Translations under genes and position numbers: made by a program
Source of the DNA: Enchytraeus crypticus
Taxonomy: Eukaryota; Annelida; Clitellata; Enchytraeida; Enchytraeidae
Assembly: GCA_905160935.1 (NCBI GenBank)
Contig: CAJHZI010000506.1
Coordinates: forward strand, 1 to 64,000
Direction: 5' to 3'
DNA: 64,000 bases
In this document: piece by piece, positions 57,346 through 64,000 of the stretch
How positions within the stretch are numbered: position 1 is the first letter of the stretch
Layout of the letters: the number at the start of each line of letters is the position of its first letter
Notes under the pieces: model-generated
What the model was told of the DNA's origin: nothing
Seen by the model: the letters and a program-made list of their open reading frames with translations, nothing else
The model's database searches: none

Positions 57346-57540
57346 AGAATCATTTACTTTGAATGCACGGAATATGAGTACGGTATATGAAACCCTTGAT
57401 CTACCTAAGTATTCATATAGTTCCATCTAATTAGACATTACTGAGTCTGTTTTATATTATATAATCATTTATTGCAAAATTTTGTTTATATATTTTGCAA
57501 TTAGGTAAAATAATTTAATCGTAATGTAATGCAATGAGTT

Positions 57541-60500
57541 ATGTCATTAGTTAATCGAATTGGCAGTGATATGTCTAGCTCTACCGCGATGTCTTTGAAA
57601 GGTGGTAGCATGGAATCTAAACCCGCGTATAGGCGTACACCTGTCTTTAAGACTAAACGCCGTTTGGGTGGTGCAGCAAATTCATCTCTGAACAAGAACA
57701 CTAGTTGTAAGTATTTTATTTTCTTTCAATTGCTTTCTTAGGTTTCTGTTGTAATCTCTCAGAGACTGTCGTATTAGCTTACCATATTAATGTTACTTTA
57801 TATTATTTGTAGCAGAATAAAATTGATTACATGTATATCTTCAATTTGCTATAGACATTATATGACCTAATGTTTCTACCAATTTTACTTTAAATTTTGG
57901 TATTGGCATATTGCACTTCTGTTTAGGGCAATTATAACTGGATTCTTACCTTGAATGTATTTCTGCGTAAATTACTCTCTTCCACATTTGCAAATAGCAT
58001 TATACATGTTGTTCACAATACTCTTCCGAGGAGTCTAAATAGGCTGTCCATATGTCTATAAAAACAAAACTTTGTTCTAAATATCATAGAATGTACTAAT
58101 TAATGGCTAATAAATTGAACAACAATATGGCTTTTGTCAACTTTTATACAAATATTTTAATTATGCATTTTTCCTCTATGAAGAGTTCCTATAATTGATC
58201 TTGGATGTATATCCAAGAGCAATGATATATCTTATCTTATCGACATCGCCACTGGCTGGATGATGTTGGTAAGATACTCGATCACGGATCAGTATGTGTG
58301 GGGTTCAAATCCTGGGCTCGCCTGTCCTGACATTGATTTCGAGTGAGGAAACTGACGTTAACATTAGCTTTACCAGCTTTGCTTTTATATGTTATTAGTG
58401 AACTCTACACTGGTGAAACGATCTCTTCGTGCCAACAATCGTGAATTGGCTCAAGCGTTGGAGAAGAAGAAAGCAGAACTGCGCAGAGCTCAGGATATAA
58501 TAGTGCAACTGCAGGGTTCTTTAAACTTGCATATGATTCAAAGCAAATCTCTGCCAAATATTGATGAGCTGGTTGAAGAGCAAGTTCAAGTAAGTACTTA
58601 ATAAATATTATGCTTTTTTTAAAAATGCTTTCTTAAAGGTTAATTAATTAAACTACATGAAATACAATACTTAATTAATGAAAAAATACTGAAATAATGC
58701 ACTGTAAATTAATTGGTTGTTCAAAGTCCAATTAAACTTAGCTGTCAATTCATTTACTATTTGAATATTGAGCTTGATTGTTCCAGTTAAACTACTATTT
58801 GGAAGGTGAGCTTCTAGAACTAATTATTTCTTAAAACTTTCTGAAACTTTAACATAAGATAGCTGCTACAATGTGTATTTTATCATTCACATTATATCAT
58901 TACCATGATTTTATTGATTTTATTCCACACTTGTGAAGGTTGTTATTCGTGATTAGTGACAATCAACTACCCAAGGGAAAGAAAGCAGCTGAGAACTATA
59001 CGTAACATGACTGTACTAAAGTTTGCAGTTTCTGATTGATTGATTGCAGAAGCGACTAGCGGTCATGCTGCATGACACTAAGCGCTTGGGTGAGACGCTG
59101 ACGGTGGCTGTCAGTCAGTTGTTTAAGATGATGGATCGGTGCAGCGGAGGCAAGCTCTCTCGTAGTTGTGGTTCATCCGGTTCCAGTGTTCCGCCATCAG
59201 CCTCTCACTCAGCCCCTGATGATGCTAGAAATACTGCAGCTAATCCCGCAGTAGCTGCCCACAACAATCAGCCAGTTTCTTTGACTTCATCCAGCTCAAC
59301 GATGTTAGCTCAGAATAGTACAGACAGTGGCTCATTGAGTGCAGGCAGCAGCTGCTCCGTTAAATCACAAAGTGATACTGGTGGCGGAGCAATTGTTCTC
59401 AATACACGAAATAGCCAAAACAACAGTTTTAGTACCAGCGAAGGCACAGACTCACATGAAATTACAGCAGCTGAATTGCTTGATGCGTCTAGAAGTGCTC
59501 AAAGTTTAGCTAATACAGAATTGATGAACACTTCGAAGGAGTGTAACACTGGGGAAGTGTCTAGTTCACAGCTAGGGGTGACTAATACTGGAAACCTGTC
59601 AAATCACGAAGTAATTCGTAGCAGTGTTCAATCAAGTCAGTCTAACACGAGGTATACCTATTGTCTGAATTTGCTGCTATTAATGCTCCAATTAAATAAT
59701 TATTATACTATTGGTTTATTTAGTTGCCAGTGCCATGTTTATATTCTGTTAGGAGTCCAACTGGGAATCTGTAGGTACTGGGCTCATGCATTCAGCGAAG
59801 TTTAGAAGAACTATTTATTTCTTTAGCGTATGCTGCCACATAGCTGGGAAACGAGGTCGTTTTCAGCTGGGGATAAGAAGTGGTAAAGCGAATGGGAAAC
59901 GAGGTCATTTTCGTCATCACTTGAAAGCGTGTTCAGTGAAGAGTGAGCCCAGGATTTGAACCCACACATACTGATCCGCGGTCGAATATCTTACCGACAT
60001 TCCCACTGGCTCCCGCCAGTGGCACTTATGGCCGTTCCTACCAGCAATGGGCAGGATTAATGAGCTGCTGGCTGAGCTTGATGTGGTAAATGAGTTTGTC
60101 AGCCCTATGCTCTCTTTGTATGTGCTGGAATATATTAGGTGGCAATTGTTTGTTTATTTACTCTTTGACAGAGGTACCATCATTTTGTCAACGTTACCGA
60201 GTTCTGTCGGGATTAGCAATACTGAAGTTAATTTATTGAAGTTTTTGTTAAACTATGCCATTGAAGATCACTATTTAAGATTAAAGATAGTTTAAAGATA
60301 AGATAAAGATAATGATCATAATGAGAAATAGTGTGCAAAGAACTTTTCAATACGTTTTTGTCACTGATTGTCTATATAATTACATAATGCTAGTTCTTTT
60401 TGCAATATGTGTGGAATAGGTTTGCTTTCACTGCACCCAGTATTATTTCTGATTTTTATACTTATATTGTTGTTGTTTTTGTACTGATTGTTCAATTTGT

Positions 60501-63500
60501 ATATTGCTATATATATATGCTGATATATTGTCAAAATTAACATAGCTCTCTCTCTCTGTCTTTTGTAATTGATTATGTATTTTAAAGAAAGCTGGTAAAG
60601 CTAATGATAATGTCAGTTTCCTTACTCAAAAGCGATATCGGTGATAGGCGAGCCCAGGATTTATCGAATTGTTTAATGTTGGCAGCAGTACAGCGTCTGC
60701 TTTGAGCAGTTTTGCTGCCAGCACCACAACTAAGCGAGCACAGAGAGTTCCTGCGGATAAGTTTCTTGAGCAGGCGGCAGAAGATGATGATGATGATGAG
60801 GATGACACGATGCAGGAGGAGCCAGCGGGGGTGACGGAGAGACGTGGAGCTAATGCTAGGGCTATGGAGAGACTGAAGAACCTAAGCATCATCATAGAAC
60901 AATCCGGGCTTCTCGACTTAGACGATGTAGATTCTTCGTTGACTGAACCAGGTTTTTAAAATTTAAATTAGATTAATTTAAATTGTGCGCAGTTGGAATT
61001 AATGTTCCAACAGCTAATCATAACTGTTAATATAATTTTAATCTCTGTGCTTAATTTCGGAGCATCTGGAGCCACTACCAAGTCTTCTGTAATACTTTGT
61101 TGAATATAGTATTGTGTAATTAGTTTTTAGCTTTCTTTATTTATTTTGTAATGATCATTCCAAAGCTCTATGAATATAGCAATTTTTATTTTAAAAAAAC
61201 TAAGAAACATATTTCTATAGTAAATTTTTGATAAGTTGTTCGACAGGGTATCAGTAGATGCTGGGTGCAAATCCAGTGCTCTCCCCATCTCTTACATGTT
61301 ATTCGAACAGGAAACTGACATTAAATTTGGCTTTAGCCTTTTTTGAATTTTTTATAATACAAAAACTTTCTGCTATTAGTGATATATATATATATCTATA
61401 GCATGAAGCCTTCATGTAATGACAACTACCTAAAGCTGTAGTAATTGACTGTCAACCTACTGTGTATTTTAAAATAGCTGCATGCATTTGCATTGCGAAA
61501 TATAGCAATCAAATCAGAAATACTGTAGACTTGATTTTCTGTGTTACAAATGTATCTTAAGTTTGTTAAATTTATTCTCTTTATGTCGATATTCAAAAAC
61601 TCGCAGCTTGGTTGCATGGTTTAACAGCATGCTTCAATTTACAATTTCAATGGTTGTGTTGGAGAATCATTAACAAATCTTATAAATGTGGCTAGGCTTG
61701 CTGATGCTATTGTAAAAATTTGATCTCTATAACAAAAGTGGTGATGATATATTTTATTGATAAAAAACATTTGAGGCTTTAAGTCTTCCTATGGATATAT
61801 TTATTATTCATATTTTAATCATGTGCTTGGTGCCGATACTTTGTTGAATCTCTGTAGGCTTTGTTTACTGCTTATTTTACAGATTGAATTATATTTTTAC
61901 AATTTTTTACTGATTATTTATTTACTGATTATTTTACAGATGAAGTGAAGCGTCGTTCACGCAGTAAATCACAGTCTCGTCGTAGTACTCGCATTTATTC
62001 AGACAACTGTCAATTCATTGCTGGCTCTGAAGTGACTAATGGATATAATTCTCCTAACATTACAAAAAGAGCTTCTGATGCTTCAACTGGTAACACTGAA
62101 AACTATCAAGGTTGTGTAACAGGTTTGGATGAGGGAAGAGATAGTTTGAGTGTAGCAGATAGAAGGAGACTACTCGAAGAACTGGAATCGCCTTCTGTTA
62201 TATTCGCTGCTGGAAGAAGCTCTCGGACAGGAAAGAGAAAGTCCAGGCGTAAGTGTAGTGCCGGTTCTAAGAAGAGATCTTCGAGGACTGTTGTCAGTGA
62301 TCTTCAGTTTAGTCCCAGTCGCGATTGCATCTCTGAATCTCAGACTGATAAAGAACATAATTGGAAATATCTATCAGATGCTCCTAAGATCTGTGAGCCC
62401 ATAGCATTGCAGCAGACAATTGTTGCTGTAGAAAATACATTTAGCGTGGAAGAGTCGAGGATTTGTGGTAAAGGAACGTTAGTTGACGATGAAGTACAGA
62501 TGGTGATAGAAGAATCGATTATTTTCAGTTCTCAGCCTGAGCAAGAGAAATCTGATGAACCTAACGCTGATGCTTGTATGTCATCTGAATCATCATGTAC
62601 GTCATTGACTGATCATACGGTAGCAACAACAACAGCCTTGCCTGCAGCTGCATTAACTTATCCTACTGTTAAGTCTAAGAAATCTAAAGAAGATTTCTCA
62701 ATGAAATTGAAAAATGCTGATGATGTTGCAGGAATAATATGGGATAGTGAAGTAGAAGCTGGTAGCTGTGATTTTTTAACAGAAAGTGAAGAAGTTACAG
62801 CTGTGGAAAAGAGTCGAGATCAAACATTAAAGCAAACGAAGCTTCCAGATTGTGGAAAAGCCTTCCGAAGTTCTAGCAGCAGTAAAACTGTGAATGAATT
62901 GGACAGAAGAGATAGTAGGTCTAAAAGAGTAGAAAACTCTTCGGTAATGGATAGTTTGAAGTTCACTGTGAAAAAGGCAAAACATTTGTCAGAAAATGAT
63001 GACATTCCACGTGATGAAGCAACTCATGAAGTGGTTGATATTGCTAGAAATAAAGAGAAAAAAGGTATGAGTGAAAAGTCATCAGCTTTAAAGAAATTAT
63101 TACCAGAGGATGATTCTAGTAGAGTATTGAAGGACGAGAAGGCTAAGACTAAGCCTAATGACAATGTAGGTATTAACAAACAAGAAAAGAAAAAACGTTC
63201 TAGATCTAAGGACAACCAGTGTAAAGAAACAGTAATGGTCCTGGAGAATACCAATGAGAGGCTATCAGAAGGTATGGACGCTGGGGGTATTAACAAGAAA
63301 GTAACGGCTTATATTTCAAAACCGGGTCAGATAGTATACAACACACTGCGACAGAAAGAGACAGTAGACTCAACCAGCAGTTCAATGGCTCCCCCAGTCA
63401 CCTCTGATGTCGTGAAGTCTTCTCGTTTTAAATCCTGTTCAACTCTTCCTGTTCAGCAGAGATCTAGATCAAAACAAGGCAAAGGTTCTAGAGATTCTTC

Positions 63501-64000
63501 TCCCGTTGGGCCCACAAAGTGGGACTACAAAGGAACGCCCCCAGCTGCAGTAGCTGATCCTAACAAAGAAAGACTTTTAGCCGTGTTTGATCTGTCGCTA
63601 AATGACTCTGCAGTAATACCGACTAAGCCATCTGTAGCGAAACCGAAGTCAAAATCCAAGGTAGAAAAGCAGAAAGGATTTTCCAAAGATGACTCATGGA
63701 TAAATGAAACATATGATAACGATAGGGAACGATCAAAACAAAGAACTCGGCATCTGTCTGCTTCTGGTTTTATGGAAACCAGATACGCTACAGATGAAAC
63801 TATATTATGTGACAGTCCACATGGGATTATGCTACGTTTGGGTAATGGAAAAAGAACTAAACCACGTTCAAAGCCGCATAATTGCAAGTTCGTCAGTTAC
63901 TCAGAGAGTGTTGCGGTAATACCAGTCAGCGATAATGATGAGTCGAGTGACTGCAGCCAAATTCTAAAAGTTAATTCTGAAGTCATTTCATCTGAAAATA
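57541..64000 (+). CDS. SGO1: Shugoshin (centromeric cohesin protector), six exons, 3' end outside window
   Basis: Exons 57541-57706, 58399-58589, 59050-59651, 60055-60117, 60686-60951 and 61940 to beyond 64000. Borders are GT-AG with agreeing phases (1,0,2,2,1), over 1110 codons so far. Exon 2 encodes the N-terminal coiled coil (LVKRSLRANNRELAQALEKK and AELRRAQDIIVQLQ), which aligns by eye with the human SGO1 segment ending AQDIILQL, where PP2A docks. Exon 3 is Ser/Thr/Asn-rich. Exon 4 adds INELLAELDVVNEFVSPML. Exon 5 has an acidic run (EDDDDDEDD). Exon 6 is a long, disordered Lys/Ser-rich region open to the edge. KFVSYSE near 63885 faintly recalls the C-terminal SGO motif, which otherwise should lie past 64000. 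The start ATG follows an in-frame stop. Exons 4 and 5 are less certain than the rest. Confidence 0.88.
58229..58384 (+). repeat. SINE family B with inverted head, before SGO exon 2
   Basis: Full sense copy (GGTAAGATACTCGATCACGG, GGTTCAAATCC, GAGGAAACTGACGTTAACAT, TAGCTTTACCAGC) ending 14 bases before the exon 2 acceptor. The first 30 bases (TATCGACATCGCCACTGGCT) are the SINE head in reverse, making a foldback. Confidence 0.85.
59877..60015 (-). repeat. SINE family B, reverse, before SGO exon 4
   Basis: GTGGTAAAGCG, a short insertion or divergence, GAGCCCAGGATTTGAACCCA and TCCCACTGGCTCCCGCC. It ends 39 bases before the exon 4 acceptor. Confidence 0.8.
60592..60662 (-). repeat. SINE family B, truncated reverse, before SGO exon 5
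   Basis: GCTGGTAAAGCTAATGATAA, TGTCAGTTTCCTTACTCAAA, GCGAGCCCAGGATTT. It stops 23 bases before the exon 5 acceptor. Confidence 0.8.
61238..61345 (+). repeat. Diverged SINE B-like copy
   Basis: GTTGTTCGACAGGGTATCAG, B-box-like GGTGCAAATCC, then CAGGAAACTGACATTAAATT. In SGO intron 5; a relative of 32160-32290. Confidence 0.5.

Noticed and set aside
62170-63887. Minus-strand frames opposite shugoshin exon 6
   Set aside because: Shadows of the long plus-strand exon, which is open from 61940 to the window end.

Overview
The window looks like a stretch of an invertebrate animal genome. It is AT-rich, its genes are spliced with GT-AG introns, and it is full of LINEs, tRNA-derived SINEs, MITEs, (TA)n tracts and minisatellites. 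The phylum cannot be fixed from the sequence. Three host genes could be rebuilt exon by exon, with every splice phase agreeing. All exon coordinates were read by eye.

Layout. 1-7.5 kb: a Ty3/gypsy LTR retrotransposon on the minus strand, running off the left edge. 7.5-10.05 kb: a Polinton/adintovirus-like fossil block on the plus strand (double jelly-roll capsid protein, PLA2-domain protein, chromodomain integrase) ending at a perfect hairpin. 10-14.6 kb: repeats. 14.6-25.9 kb: host gene 1 on the minus strand, eight exons, predicting a single-pass receptor of about 596 residues: signal peptide, CUB, SUEL-type lectin, CUB, transmembrane helix, cytoplasmic tail. I know no named family with this layout. 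25.9-34.2 kb: intergenic repeats. 34.2-48.4 kb: host gene 2 on the minus strand, nine exons, a complete class I ER alpha-1,2-mannosidase (MAN1B1 type, about 590 residues) whose introns carry a nearly full-length LINE and a long-TIR DNA transposon. 48.4-57.5 kb: repeats, including an L2/CR1-like LINE and a TIR element with a tRNA-like core. 57.5-64 kb: host gene 3 on the plus strand, the first six exons of a shugoshin (centromeric cohesion protector), continuing past the right edge.

The three host genes have unrelated roles (cell surface recognition, ER glycoprotein trimming and quality control, chromosome segregation), so there is no functional cluster. The most unusual material is the new receptor architecture and the way repeats meet splice sites. 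Three tandem arrays appear to have grown out of splice-site sequence, and tRNA-derived SINEs sit directly upstream of three shugoshin acceptors and one mannosidase acceptor.
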